Source of the DNA: Puniceicoccales bacterium
GTDB lineage: Bacteria > Verrucomicrobiota > Verrucomicrobiia > Opitutales > JAIRKQ01
Length of the DNA stretch: 9,230 bases
Reading direction: 5' to 3'
Assembly (NCBI GenBank): GCA_031281895.1
Contig: JAITET010000064.1
Span: 1-9,230, forward strand
The position numbers and the translations under genes are program-made. Numbering within the stretch: the stretch's first letter is position 1; each line of letters opens with the position of its first letter. Below are positions 1-6,933 of this stretch, in pieces. The notes under the pieces are model-generated. The model was not told the origin of the DNA and ran no database searches. It saw only the letters and a list, made by a program, of their open reading frames with translations.

Positions 1-31
1 TAAAAAATATCAAAGGTTTTTTCATTGTCAT
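1..31 (-). CDS. Start of a gene following mreB, probably mreC (partial)
   Basis: Reading the minus strand past the mreB stop, an ATG at 31-29 opens a frame that stays open to the window edge and reads MTMKKPLIFF. A second in-frame ATG lies at 25-23. An AGGA sequence lies about 13 nt upstream of the first ATG, inside a palindrome. A Lys-Lys start followed by hydrophobic residues would suit MreC, a bitopic inner-membrane protein usually encoded directly after mreB. Only ten residues are visible, so the identification rests on gene order, not homology. Confidence 0.4.
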   Translation of the reverse strand, partial: MTMKKPLIFF

Positions 32-38
32 AATAGTT

Positions 39-56
39 TATTTCCTATAGGAAATA
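39..56 (-). promoter_or_regulatory. Perfect 18-bp palindrome overlapping the RBS between mreB and the next gene
   Basis: TATTTCCTATAGGAAATA is identical to its reverse complement. As minus-strand RNA it gives a 7-bp stem with a 4-nt loop. It starts directly after the mreB TAG stop (59-57) and ends 7 nt before the next ATG (31-29). The only Shine-Dalgarno-like bases there (AGGA) lie in the loop and 3' arm. There is no U-tract, so it does not look like an intrinsic terminator. A translational-coupling hairpin is an inference. Confidence 0.55.
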
Positions 57-1106
57 CTATTCATCGTCAAACCAAATCGATAGATCTTGTAAAACTGTTC
101 CCGTGCCATTGGCAACTGCACTGAGAGGATCACTGGCAACTATGACCGGAAGTCCCGTTTCCTCGGACATCAAAAGATCCAAATTTCTTAACATTGCCCC
201 TCCGCCTGCGAGCACTATGCCGCGATCGACCAAATCCGATGCTAGTTCCGGAGGACATTGTTCCAAAACACCCTTAGCTGCATTGACGATGGCCACAACC
301 GCATCCCTTAATGCTATCCTAATTTCACCGGAATTAATGGTAATAGTTTTCGGAAGTCCCACAACCGCATCTCGACCTTTTATTGATATCGAAAGTTCCT
401 CAGCCAACGGGGAGGCTGAACCGATTTTCATCTTCAATTCTTCGGCGGTACGTTCACCGATTATTAAATTATATTCGCGTTTGACATAGTCAATTATGTT
501 GTGATCCATTTCGTCACCTCCAATGCGAATGCTACGTGCCAAAACCACCCCATTCAGCGACAAAATAGCAATCTCCGTCGTTCCTCCACCGATATCAACT
601 ATCATGTTGGCAGCCGGTTCATCGATGGGCAAACCGACGCCTATCGCCGCTGCCATTGGCTCTTGAATTAATAATACGTCGCGAGCACCCGCATGAATAG
701 CTGCTTCTTTTACAGCCCGCTTTTCTACTTCAGTTATGCCGGATGGAACAGCAATAATAACCCGAGGAGGAACCAACCGCACTGAACTGGACACTTTGCT
801 GATGAAATATCGCAACATTGCCTCCGTTACCTCAAAATCGGCAATAACACCGTCTTTCATTGGGCGTAACGTTATGATACTCCCCGGTGTACGCCCTAAC
901 ATTTTTCGTGCTTCTAACCCAACGGCACGTACGCGCCGTGAAGTTGCATAAATTGCAACAACGCTGGGCTCCCGCAGCACAATTCCTTTGTCACGAACAA
1001 AAACTAAAGTATTCGCTGTGCCAAGATCAATCCCAATATCATGGGCCCAGAGTCCAAAGAAATTGGTAAAAAAATTTGCTATCTTACTCCTAAAACTAAA
1101 CGCCAT
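57..1106 (-). CDS. mreB: Rod shape-determining protein MreB
   Basis: MreB is a bacterial actin homologue. It forms ATP-dependent filaments on the inner face of the cytoplasmic membrane and directs the lateral-wall peptidoglycan machinery. The 349-residue length is normal for the family. Visible actin-fold motifs are phosphate-1 GIDLGTANTLVF (residues 25-36), phosphate-2 VDIGGGTTEIAI (170-181) and the adenosine motif GIVLAGGGAMLRNLD (296-310). Residues 2-19 can form an amphipathic helix rich in Phe, as in membrane-binding MreB proteins of Gram-negative bacteria. The ATG at 1106 is preceded by AGGG about 6 nt upstream, supporting this start. It lies 84 nt downstream of the GlmU-like gene and is followed by a probable mreC. 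I see nothing missing or degraded. Confidence 0.97.
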   Translation of the reverse strand: MAFSFRSKIANFFTNFFGLWAHDIGIDLGTANTLVFVRDKGIVLREPSVVAIYATSRRVRAVGLEARKMLGRTPGSIITLRPMKDGVIADFEVTEAMLRYFISKVSSSVRLVPPRVIIAVPSGITEVEKRAVKEAAIHAGARDVLLIQEPMAAAIGVGLPIDEPAANMIVDIGGGTTEIAILSLNGVVLARSIRIGGDEMDHNIIDYVKREYNLIIGERTAEELKMKIGSASPLAEELSISIKGRDAVVGLPKTITINSGEIRIALRDAVVAIVNAAKGVLEQCPPELASDLVDRGIVLAGGGAMLRNLDLLMSEETGLPVIVASDPLSAVANGTGTVLQDLSIWFDDE

Positions 1107-1190
1107 CTATTGCCCTACTGAAGAAAATAAATCAACATTGACTTGCAAGAAAAATATACCATTTAGCAAATACCTCAGAAAAATATGTAT

Positions 1191-1835
1191 CTATCCAGTT
1201 GCTTTCTCAGAACTGAAAACTTTTTTTACCTGTCCATTGATTACCATCGAATTTTTTGGCAAAATGGTTCCCGGATTAATCACTGAATTGCAAGAAATTT
1301 CGGAATGATCTCCGATAATTGCACCGACTTTTTTCATACCTGTTTCCACTCGCTCCCCATTGTAATGGGTGATAATATTCTTCTTGTCTAGCCTCAAATT
1401 TGCCAAAATCACACCAGCTCCAAGATGGACGAAATTTCCTAGAACAGAGTCTCCCACATAATTAAAATGCGGCACTTGCGCATTGTTTAAAAGTATGGAA
1501 TTTTTTAATTCACAGGAATTTCCAATTAGACAATTTTTGCCGGTAATTACGTTCTCCCTCACATAGGCAAATGGACGAATGCTGGTCCCTTCATCGATGT
1601 AGGCTGGACCTTCTATAACACAAACCGGTGGTAGTTGTACCGATTTATGTATGAAAACATCTCTCCCGATGTGACATCCTGGAGGGACATTTTGTTCCGT
1701 CCCATTGGACACGCTGAGCATATCCAAAATAGCAGAATTTATTTTTTTTAGCCAAAGAATGGGATCCTCATTTAACCCAAAATGTTCGACAAATTCCCCC
1801 GATTCATCTATTTCAAAAAACTCCCGTGCTATCAT
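1191..1835 (-). CDS. Stand-alone left-handed beta-helix acyltransferase like the GlmU C-terminal domain
   Basis: This 214-residue protein has a short N-terminal stretch (1-50) followed by hexapeptide repeats of a left-handed parallel beta-helix (about 55-200). The order of landmarks matches the GlmU acetyltransferase domain: IRPFAYVR (86-93), GNSCELKNS (105-113), VPHFNYVGDSVLG (121-133), GAGVILANLR (139-148). His123 aligns with the catalytic His of GlmU (E. coli His363), and Tyr126 with the following Tyr. The N-terminal uridylyltransferase domain of GlmU is absent. By family, the likely reaction is acetyl-CoA-dependent N-acetylation of a sugar phosphate such as glucosamine-1-phosphate, feeding UDP-GlcNAc synthesis in the cytoplasm. 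The exact substrate is not certain, and the protein could be the acyltransferase half of a split pathway. Its ATG overlaps the dnaJ stop by 4 nt (ATGA), so translation is probably coupled. Confidence 0.82.
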   Translation of the reverse strand: MIAREFFEIDESGEFVEHFGLNEDPILWLKKINSAILDMLSVSNGTEQNVPPGCHIGRDVFIHKSVQLPPVCVIEGPAYIDEGTSIRPFAYVRENVITGKNCLIGNSCELKNSILLNNAQVPHFNYVGDSVLGNFVHLGAGVILANLRLDKKNIITHYNGERVETGMKKVGAIIGDHSEISCNSVINPGTILPKNSMVINGQVKKVFSSEKATG

Positions 1836-2965
1836 AGTGATTCAAACTTTTCTTTAAACCTCTGGAAAAAACCACCGCTTTTTATGTTACACAACTTTTC
1901 GAATTCCTGCAATTTTTCTTTCTGTTCTCGGGATAATTTTGTCGGAACATCAATGGTAATCTTTACGTATTGATTACCTCGATTCCCAGGATGATTTAAA
2001 TCTGGCATTCCTTGCCCCTTAATACGAAACATCGTTTCCGCCTGCGTTCCGGCTGGGATTTTAAGATTTGCCTGACCATCGATGGTTTCAACCTCGATTT
2101 CTCCACCGAGAACCGCCGTAGTGAATGAAATTTTTTTGGCACAGTATAGGTCTCTTTCATGGCGTTCGAAACGTTTATTTTCTGTGATATAGATTGCTAC
2201 GTATAGATCTCCATTGGGTCCACCATTCGCACCGGCTTCCCCCATATTTTTCATTCGCAAATTGGCTCCGTCAAATATTCCTGCGGGGATTTTGACCTTT
2301 GTTGTACACGATTCTATTACTCGACCACTTCCTCTACAATTGTGGCATGGAGTTTCAATTTTTGTCCCGGCACCATGGCAATCGGGACAAGTTTGCTGCA
2401 TGCTAAAAAAGCCTTGGCGCATGGAAAGCACACCCGTCCCTCCACAGGTTTTGCAGGTAACCTTTTTCGATCCAGGGGCAGCTCCACTGCCGTTACATTT
2501 GGTACATGTTATATGTTTACTATATTTGATAGTTTTTTCTGTACCATGGAAGGCTTCCTCGAGTGTTATTTTCAAATTATAGCGTAAATCGCTCCCCGCC
2601 TGTCTTCTTGATTCACTGGAGGACCTATGACGACCAAACCCAAATAAATCATCGAAACCATTTCCTCCAAACACATCGCGAAATATATCAAAGGGATCAT
2701 GGCCTCCCGACCCCCATCCACCGGATTGTGCCCCTCCCTGTTCAAAAGCACTGTGACCATATCTGTCATAGGCAGCACGTTTGTCACTATCTCTCAGAAC
2801 TTCGTATGCTTCGGCAACTTCTTTAAACTTTTCTTCGGCGACCTTATCCCCTGGATTTTTATCCGGATGGTACTTCACCGCCATCCTACGATAGGCTTTC
2901 TTAATATCTTCCTCGGAAGCATTTTTTGACACTCCAAGGATGTCGTAATAGTCAGTTTTTCCCAT
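1832..2965 (-). CDS. dnaJ: Chaperone protein DnaJ (Hsp40, type I)
   Basis: DnaJ delivers unfolded proteins to DnaK and stimulates its ATPase in the cytoplasm. All type I domains are present in the 377 residues. The J domain (1-70) carries the HPD motif at 33-35. A Gly/Phe-rich linker spans about 72-112. The zinc-binding region has four CxxCxGxG repeats, CTKCNGSG, CKTCGGTG, CPDCHGAG and CHNCRGSG, starting at 154, 171, 193 and 207. The C-terminal client-binding domains follow. The start begins the classic KxDYYDILGV motif. There are only 2 nt between the grpE stop and this ATG, with no clear Shine-Dalgarno sequence, which points to translational coupling. Length and motifs look fully functional. 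Confidence 0.98.
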   Translation of the reverse strand: MGKTDYYDILGVSKNASEEDIKKAYRRMAVKYHPDKNPGDKVAEEKFKEVAEAYEVLRDSDKRAAYDRYGHSAFEQGGAQSGGWGSGGHDPFDIFRDVFGGNGFDDLFGFGRHRSSSESRRQAGSDLRYNLKITLEEAFHGTEKTIKYSKHITCTKCNGSGAAPGSKKVTCKTCGGTGVLSMRQGFFSMQQTCPDCHGAGTKIETPCHNCRGSGRVIESCTTKVKIPAGIFDGANLRMKNMGEAGANGGPNGDLYVAIYITENKRFERHERDLYCAKKISFTTAVLGGEIEVETIDGQANLKIPAGTQAETMFRIKGQGMPDLNHPGNRGNQYVKITIDVPTKLSREQKEKLQEFEKLCNIKSGGFFQRFKEKFESL

Positions 2966-2967
2966 TT

Positions 2968-3585
2968 TTACTTTGATTCTTTATTTTGCTCTTCACGATA
3001 TGAAACCGTTACCACGGCTGGGCGCAAAAGTTTATCATTGAGTTTATAACCCTTTCTGTCAACGGAAATGACAGTATTATTTTCTTTCGTATTATCTATC
3101 ACCCTCCGTACGCATTCATGGAAATGCATGTCAAATTTTCCATTCAATGGAAAAATTTCCTGGACACCATTGGAAACCAATAAACTTTTAAAGCTCGCAA
3201 AAATCATTTTAAACCCATCGACAATTTTATCATTCCCGTGTTGATCAGCGGCAGCCAGCCCAAGCTCGAAGTTATCCAAAATGGGTAACAAACTTTCCAA
3301 GATGCTTGCGATGGCATTATTCCTTATCTCGAAAAAATCCTTCTGGGTTCGTTTTTTATAATTTTCAAAATCTGCCAATGCCCGCAACATGGAATCTTTG
3401 TAACTATCCGCTTCCTTTTGCTTGTTTGCCAGTTGGGTTTTCAAGCCTTGCATGACATCATCCATCCCTTTATCCAAGTTTCCGTCGCCTGTCTTTTGTT
3501 TTTCGAAATTTTGGATATCGTCTTTTTCTCCAGGATGACCACTTGGCTGTTCATGTTCCCTTTCCGACGAAGATTTTTTTGCCAT
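2968..3585 (-). CDS. grpE: Nucleotide exchange factor GrpE
   Basis: GrpE releases ADP from DnaK and so resets the Hsp70 cycle. From the ATG at 3585 the protein has 205 residues. It has a charged, disordered N-terminus (1-40), a long helical coiled-coil region (about 45-100) containing ALADFENYKKRTQKD (69-83), and a C-terminal beta domain ending in the family signature around GYKLNDKLLRPAVVTVS (179-195). An in-frame ATG at 3627 would add 14 mostly hydrophobic residues (MVSLVWHDFCLLIF), which do not resemble GrpE. I therefore prefer the inner start, although neither has a good Shine-Dalgarno sequence. It heads a grpE-dnaJ-acyltransferase cluster after a 191-nt spacer. dnaK is not adjacent. Confidence 0.95.
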   Translation of the reverse strand: MAKKSSSEREHEQPSGHPGEKDDIQNFEKQKTGDGNLDKGMDDVMQGLKTQLANKQKEADSYKDSMLRALADFENYKKRTQKDFFEIRNNAIASILESLLPILDNFELGLAAADQHGNDKIVDGFKMIFASFKSLLVSNGVQEIFPLNGKFDMHFHECVRRVIDNTKENNTVISVDRKGYKLNDKLLRPAVVTVSYREEQNKESK

Positions 3586-3776
3586 GAAAATAAGCAAGCA
3601 AAAATCATGCCATACCAACGACACCATTTAAAACTATACCCTACGTAAATAAATATCCGATCGGCGTTTGGTTAAAGGTTATGGTGGTATTATAGTCGTT
3701 GTAATTGAAAAAGGCATGTTTGTGCAGGCAAAAGCTGGAAATTACAGGTAGAAAGGTGCAAGTAAAGGTGCCCTTT
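3586..3776 (-). promoter_or_regulatory. Spacer ahead of grpE, probable promoter region
   Basis: No gene is visible in these 191 nt between the glycosyltransferase stop and grpE. On the minus strand there is a perfect TATAAT at 3694-3689 and a TATAGT at 3638-3633, but neither has a recognisable -35 element at 16-18 nt. No CIRCE element (TTAGCACTC-N9-GAGTGCTAA) is present. A direct repeat AAAGGTGC occurs at 3752-3759 and 3764-3771. I infer that the chaperone cluster has its own promoter here because the gap is long compared with the 8-nt gaps upstream, but the exact site is not established. Confidence 0.35.
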
Positions 3777-4745
3777 TCAACGAAGATGACTATATATGAT
3801 GCGTAAGGCATGGGCCATGACATTTTCAACGCTAATGGAAGACAACTTTCTGTCCTTAGCCTGAAGCACCACATTGTATTCCGAATCAATGGGATAGGGA
3901 GCAAACCTTTGGGGATCCGTCGATCCAAACAGTGCGATGACAGGGGTTAATAATGCTGCTGCCAAATGTATGGGGGCACTATCATTTGCAATCACCAGCG
4001 TAGAATTCTGTACCAAATAAATGAGATCATCCATCGATGTTCGTGCAGATAGATTATGGACATTTGGCAATGTAGACGTCACATTGATCCATTGCTGTGC
4101 CAGGACAACAATTCGCATGGCGGGCAATTTTTCGCCCAATGCATCTGCCAACAGGTTAAAATATGGCCATTCCTTCTTTTTCTGCCTGCTTTCTGGAAAT
4201 AGCAAAATCAGTTTACATTTCTCATGCCTATCGTTGAAAAAAATGTCCTTTGCCATGTTGCTTGGGGATGTTGAAAATTTTAATTCCCCTTGTAGTTTTG
4301 CTTCCAAACCTAGTTCCGGCAAAAATTGCAATAAAATATCCAGAGCATGTCGTTTCCCCACCTGGGGATATGGGATTTTTCTGTTGTATGCCATCCACGC
4401 AAACTCCCTGGCATCCGATCGTCCAACTTTTCTGTCAGAACGCGAAAAATATGTTATTATACCACTGCGTGCTAGACCTTGCATATCGAACACATAGTCA
4501 TAATGCTGTTTCCTAATCTTCGACGTGAGGTCTATAAATTTTCGAAGACCCTGCCTCCGGTAAAACACGAAAATTTTATCGACCAATCTGGAAGATTTCA
4601 CCACATCGATGAAACAATCCCGCACTACCCAGTCGATTGATATATTTGGTAGGCACTTTTTTATGGTTGCAGTTACTTGTAACCCATGGATAATATCGCC
4701 CAGGCTGGATGGTTTTACTATCAGAATGTTTACCTGCTGCGACAT
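3777..4745 (-). CDS. Glycosyltransferase family 9 (heptosyltransferase-like)
   Basis: The protein has 322 residues from the ATG at 4745. The N-terminal motif ILIVKPSSLGDIIHGLQ (7-23) and the C-terminal motif IANDSAPIHLAAALLTPVIA, followed by LFGSTDP, are the hallmarks of GT9 enzymes such as WaaC, WaaF and WaaQ, which transfer heptose from ADP-heptose to the inner core of LPS at the cytoplasmic face of the inner membrane. The fold is GT-B with two Rossmann-like halves. Which acceptor or sugar is used cannot be read from the sequence, so I give no symbol. An in-frame ATG at 4796 would add 17 residues and overlap gpsA by 43 nt. The inner ATG sits 8 nt after the gpsA stop with a GAGTGG sequence just before it, and it starts directly at the conserved domain. 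Confidence 0.9.
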   Translation of the reverse strand: MSQQVNILIVKPSSLGDIIHGLQVTATIKKCLPNISIDWVVRDCFIDVVKSSRLVDKIFVFYRRQGLRKFIDLTSKIRKQHYDYVFDMQGLARSGIITYFSRSDRKVGRSDAREFAWMAYNRKIPYPQVGKRHALDILLQFLPELGLEAKLQGELKFSTSPSNMAKDIFFNDRHEKCKLILLFPESRQKKKEWPYFNLLADALGEKLPAMRIVVLAQQWINVTSTLPNVHNLSARTSMDDLIYLVQNSTLVIANDSAPIHLAAALLTPVIALFGSTDPQRFAPYPIDSEYNVVLQAKDRKLSSISVENVMAHALRIIYSHLR

Positions 4746-4753
4746 GAACCACT

Positions 4754-5740
4754 CTATTCTGATTTTAACGAGCGATTGAGCAAACCTTCTATGCACTTTT
4801 GAAGAGGTACATCTAGGTACAAGGCGGAATAAATTGCCGATATGATCGGAGCATTTATGTTCTTTTTTTCACAAATGAAATAAAAGGCTTTCACGGTCTT
4901 ATATCCTTCAACAACAGCCTTTTGGGTCGCAAAAATTTCATCTACGGTTTCTCCCTTGCCTAACCTTTCACCAAATGTACGATTTCTACTCCATGCCCCC
5001 ATACATGTGGCGATGAAATCGCCAAATCCACTCAAGCCGTAGAAAGTTTCCGTTTGTCCTCCGAGGGAGGTGCCGATTGTCACCAATTCTTTCAATGCCC
5101 TGGTTAAATAGGCGGCCTTAGCATTGTCACCAAACCCTAGGCCATCGCAGATACCTGCTCCGATCGCATAGACATTTTTTAGACATCCCCCCAATTCGGC
5201 TCCCTTTACATCTCTACCACTATAAATTCGTATCCGTTCAGAATTTAATGCTTTTTGTACCTCATAGATATTTTTCGAGTTCGTAGCTAAAACCATGGCT
5301 GCATGTTTTCCTTCCGCCACTTCTTTCGCATTTGTCGGACCTGCAAGCACACCATGCTCGAAATTTGGCAACATTCTTGCAATTAAATCGGAAGCTGTTT
5401 CCGAATTTTCATTTTGTATACCTTTGCATAGAGAAATAAGCAAGGGGAGCTTGCTTACACCTTCCGATGCTCGACTCAAGCTTAGGCAAAGATCTTCCAT
5501 TCCCACTGCTGGACATGCTAAAAATGCCAAATCCGTATTTTGTATATCGATATCTGTGGTTATGTTTATTCCATCCGGAAATTTGACTCCGGGGAGAAAA
5601 TCAACATTCTCTCGGAACTTTATCATCTTATCTGCCTGTTCCTCAAACTTAGGGACCAAGACAACATCATGGCCAATTGTTTTGCAATAGCAAGCCATGG
5701 CTGTCCCCCAGGCTCCAGCACCAAATATTGAAATTTTCAT
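4754..5740 (-). CDS. gpsA: NAD(P)-dependent glycerol-3-phosphate dehydrogenase GpsA
   Basis: GpsA reduces dihydroxyacetone phosphate to sn-glycerol-3-phosphate, the backbone for phospholipid synthesis, in the cytoplasm. The 328 residues start with a Rossmann fold, GAGAWGTA (7-14, GxGxxG). Further family motifs are the Lys in LCKGIQNE (Lys106), the GPTNAKEVAEG segment (134-144), ELGGCLKNVYAIGAG with the catalytic Lys188, LSGFGDFIATC (236-246) and SRNRTFGERLG (251-261). Length is typical. The gene begins 8 nt after the rodZ-like stop and is followed 8 nt later by the glycosyltransferase, so the three are very likely one operon. The Shine-Dalgarno sequence is poor (TTGG). Confidence 0.97.
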   Translation of the reverse strand: MKISIFGAGAWGTAMACYCKTIGHDVVLVPKFEEQADKMIKFRENVDFLPGVKFPDGINITTDIDIQNTDLAFLACPAVGMEDLCLSLSRASEGVSKLPLLISLCKGIQNENSETASDLIARMLPNFEHGVLAGPTNAKEVAEGKHAAMVLATNSKNIYEVQKALNSERIRIYSGRDVKGAELGGCLKNVYAIGAGICDGLGFGDNAKAAYLTRALKELVTIGTSLGGQTETFYGLSGFGDFIATCMGAWSRNRTFGERLGKGETVDEIFATQKAVVEGYKTVKAFYFICEKKNINAPIISAIYSALYLDVPLQKCIEGLLNRSLKSE

Positions 5741-5748
5741 ACCAACAT

Positions 5749-6512
5749 TTATTTAATTTCTATTCCACCACGTCCAGGCTGAGGATATAACTGTTCTCCG
5801 TCTGACTGTTTAATCAGTAAAAATTCACCATTATCGTAGAAGACTTGGACGGGATCCGAATAAGCTATTTTTTTTACTTCACCCGATTCCAAATTGCCCA
5901 CAAAAATTTTCTCCCCAGATGCTTTGGAACGCACAACAACTTTCACATTCCCCGTAGGAATCAATGATAATACAGACTGATTTGTTGTGTCTAGTATCTT
6001 GCCAGCTCGTTTGGATTGAATTCTGGCATGTCCTGCTTTGGAGGAAAATGCTTTTGGGAAAACCATGAATATCAAAATAACGACCAGCAAACCGAATGTT
6101 ATCTTGATAAAATGCCTGTGTTGAGCAATGGTTTTAATCTTTTCCCTAAGCTGTTTAAATTTTTTTGCAAAGGGAATCGTATCGTTTATTCCCGAATTCG
6201 ATCCGTCTTCCCGTTCTTTTTCGTTGGCAATTAGTGTATTGTACGCAACCTTTTTAACACATTTGGAATGTAAAACCTCAAATTCCTCTATGGGACAATT
6301 TACCATAACAGCATCGACATTCAATTTTAAGTACCTAGCATAAATTTTGATAAATCCTCGCAGGTAAATGTCAGGTAAATTGAAATCATATTCTCCGCTT
6401 TCTATGCCGGCGAGATGTTCCAATTTAATTTTCGTTTCTTCGGAAGCTTTTCCAATGTAACACCTCGTGCATTTCTGGCCTCGACAAACTGTTGCCCAAA
6501 TTCTTTACTCAT
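5749..6512 (-). CDS. RodZ-like helix-turn-helix membrane protein, interrupted by a one-base frameshift
   Basis: RodZ-type proteins bind MreB through a cytoplasmic HTH domain and anchor it to the membrane. From ATG 6512 the frame reads MSKEFGQQFVEARNARGVTL and then EK, a typical HTH_25 start. It then departs from the family and stops at 6404-6402 after 36 codons. The continuation (ASEETKIKLEHLAGIESGEY) is in the next frame and is open to the TAA at 5751-5749. One extra A in the AAAA run at 6448-6451 (minus strand) would join the halves into a 254-residue protein: HTH about 5-75 including the DIYLRGFIKIYARYL signature, a transmembrane segment about 135-155 (FIKITFGLLVVILIFMVF), and a C-terminal beta domain about 180-254. 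Without repair, translation could start only at the TTG at 6423-6421, lacking half the HTH. The gene leads the gpsA operon. Sequencing error, true mutation and frameshifting all remain possible. Confidence 0.8.
6448..6451 (-). other. Apparent one-base deletion in an A-run of the rodZ-like gene
   Basis: The minus strand reads TTG GAA AAG CTT CCG in the upstream frame. Adding one A gives TTG GAA AAA GCT TCC GAA GAA, which restores the HTH consensus (LEKASEE) and the downstream frame. The upstream frame meets TAG at 6404-6402 and the downstream frame meets TAA at 6507-6505, so neither frame alone covers the gene. Confidence 0.75.
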
Positions 6513-6533
6513 GGATTGAACAATACCCTTAGG

Positions 6534-6630
6534 AAAAATTTTTTCAACGGCAATCTAAAGTTTTTGGATTAATCAAAATATGGAAAATCTTTCCGTTAGT
6601 AGCGAAAATTTCTGCAAAAAATTTTTTCAA
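6534..6630. repeat. AT-rich 14-bp direct repeat
   Basis: AAAAATTTTTTCAA occurs at 6534-6547 and again at 6617-6630, 83 bp apart. Both copies are followed by a C/G-containing triplet. The location next to DnaA-box-like sites would suit a DNA-unwinding element, but low-complexity A/T sequence also produces such matches by chance. Confidence 0.4.
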
Positions 6631-6687
6631 GGTGGAATAAAGTTAAGATTATTTTATAATGATCTCTCCATTAAAAGTTTCTATACA

Positions 6688-6711
6688 TTGTCCACATTGT
6701 AATGTGAATAA
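6688..6711. promoter_or_regulatory. Convergent pair of DnaA boxes
   Basis: TTGTCCACA at 6688-6696 (plus) differs from the consensus TTWTNCACA at one base. TTATTCACA at 6711-6703 (minus) matches it exactly. The two face each other with 6 bp between, forming an imperfect palindrome. They probably bind DnaA, either for replication initiation or for dnaA autoregulation. Confidence 0.6.
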
Positions 6712-6797
6712 CTTGTTAATTTCTTCTTCTTGATTTTCTTTCGTCCAAGCGAATTATCACAACGATGTTTAAATTTTATTGGGAATTGGTTTGCAGG

Positions 6798-6826
6798 CTT
6801 TGTCGATTAAATTGGCATGAACAAAG
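6798..6826. repeat. Inverted repeat CTTTGT / ACAAAG upstream of dnaA
   Basis: CTTTGT at 6798-6803 and ACAAAG at 6821-6826 are exact inverted copies separated by 17 bp. The same core (TTTGTC / GACAAA) recurs in the 18-bp palindrome 10 bp further on. Six-base arms alone are weak evidence. Confidence 0.3.
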
Positions 6827-6835
6827 GGGTTTAAC

Positions 6836-6853
6836 CTTTTGTCTAGACAAAAG
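6836..6853. promoter_or_regulatory. Perfect 18-bp palindrome in the dnaA upstream region
   Basis: CTTTTGTCTAGACAAAAG equals its own reverse complement and lies about 100 bp before the dnaA ATG. It is not followed by a T-run, so it is unlikely to be a terminator. A dimeric repressor or origin-binding protein site, or a leader hairpin, are the plausible roles. Confidence 0.5.
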
Positions 6854-6924
6854 CATGTCGAAAATTAGCTTTGCTTTTCCAAAAAAAATTTTTAGCAGAG
6901 AGCTGAAATTTATGCCCATAATTT

Positions 6925-6933
6925 TGTGAACAA
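6925..6933 (-). promoter_or_regulatory. Variant DnaA box just before dnaA
   Basis: The minus strand reads TTGTTCACA, one mismatch from TTWTNCACA and the same third-base G as the site at 6688. It lies 21 bp before the dnaA start, where binding could repress dnaA. A single near-match could be chance. Confidence 0.35.

Noticed and set aside
2214..2582. 122-codon plus-strand open frame
   Set aside because: It lies antisense to the zinc-finger region of dnaJ, whose repeated Cys/Gly codons keep the opposite strand open.
3764..3776. Short inverted repeat AAAGG-TGC-CCTTT right after the glycosyltransferase stop as a terminator
   Set aside because: Only a 5-bp stem with a 3-nt loop, and no U-tract follows on the minus strand.
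4021..4497. 158-codon plus-strand open frame
   Set aside because: It is antisense to the well-supported glycosyltransferase 9 gene and shows no family motif; it is a shadow frame.
4865..4873. TTTTTCACA matching the DnaA box consensus
   Set aside because: It sits inside gpsA as a single isolated site, far from the origin-like region; expected by chance.
6526..6555. Possible promoter TTGAAA-16-TATTGT for the rodZ-like gene on the minus strand
   Set aside because: It would place the transcript start at or within a few bases of the ATG and exclude the only AAGGG upstream; not convincing.
6752..6763. TTATCACAA as a further DnaA box
   Set aside because: It lacks one base of the 9-mer spacing (TTATNCACA) and matches poorly when aligned without a gap.
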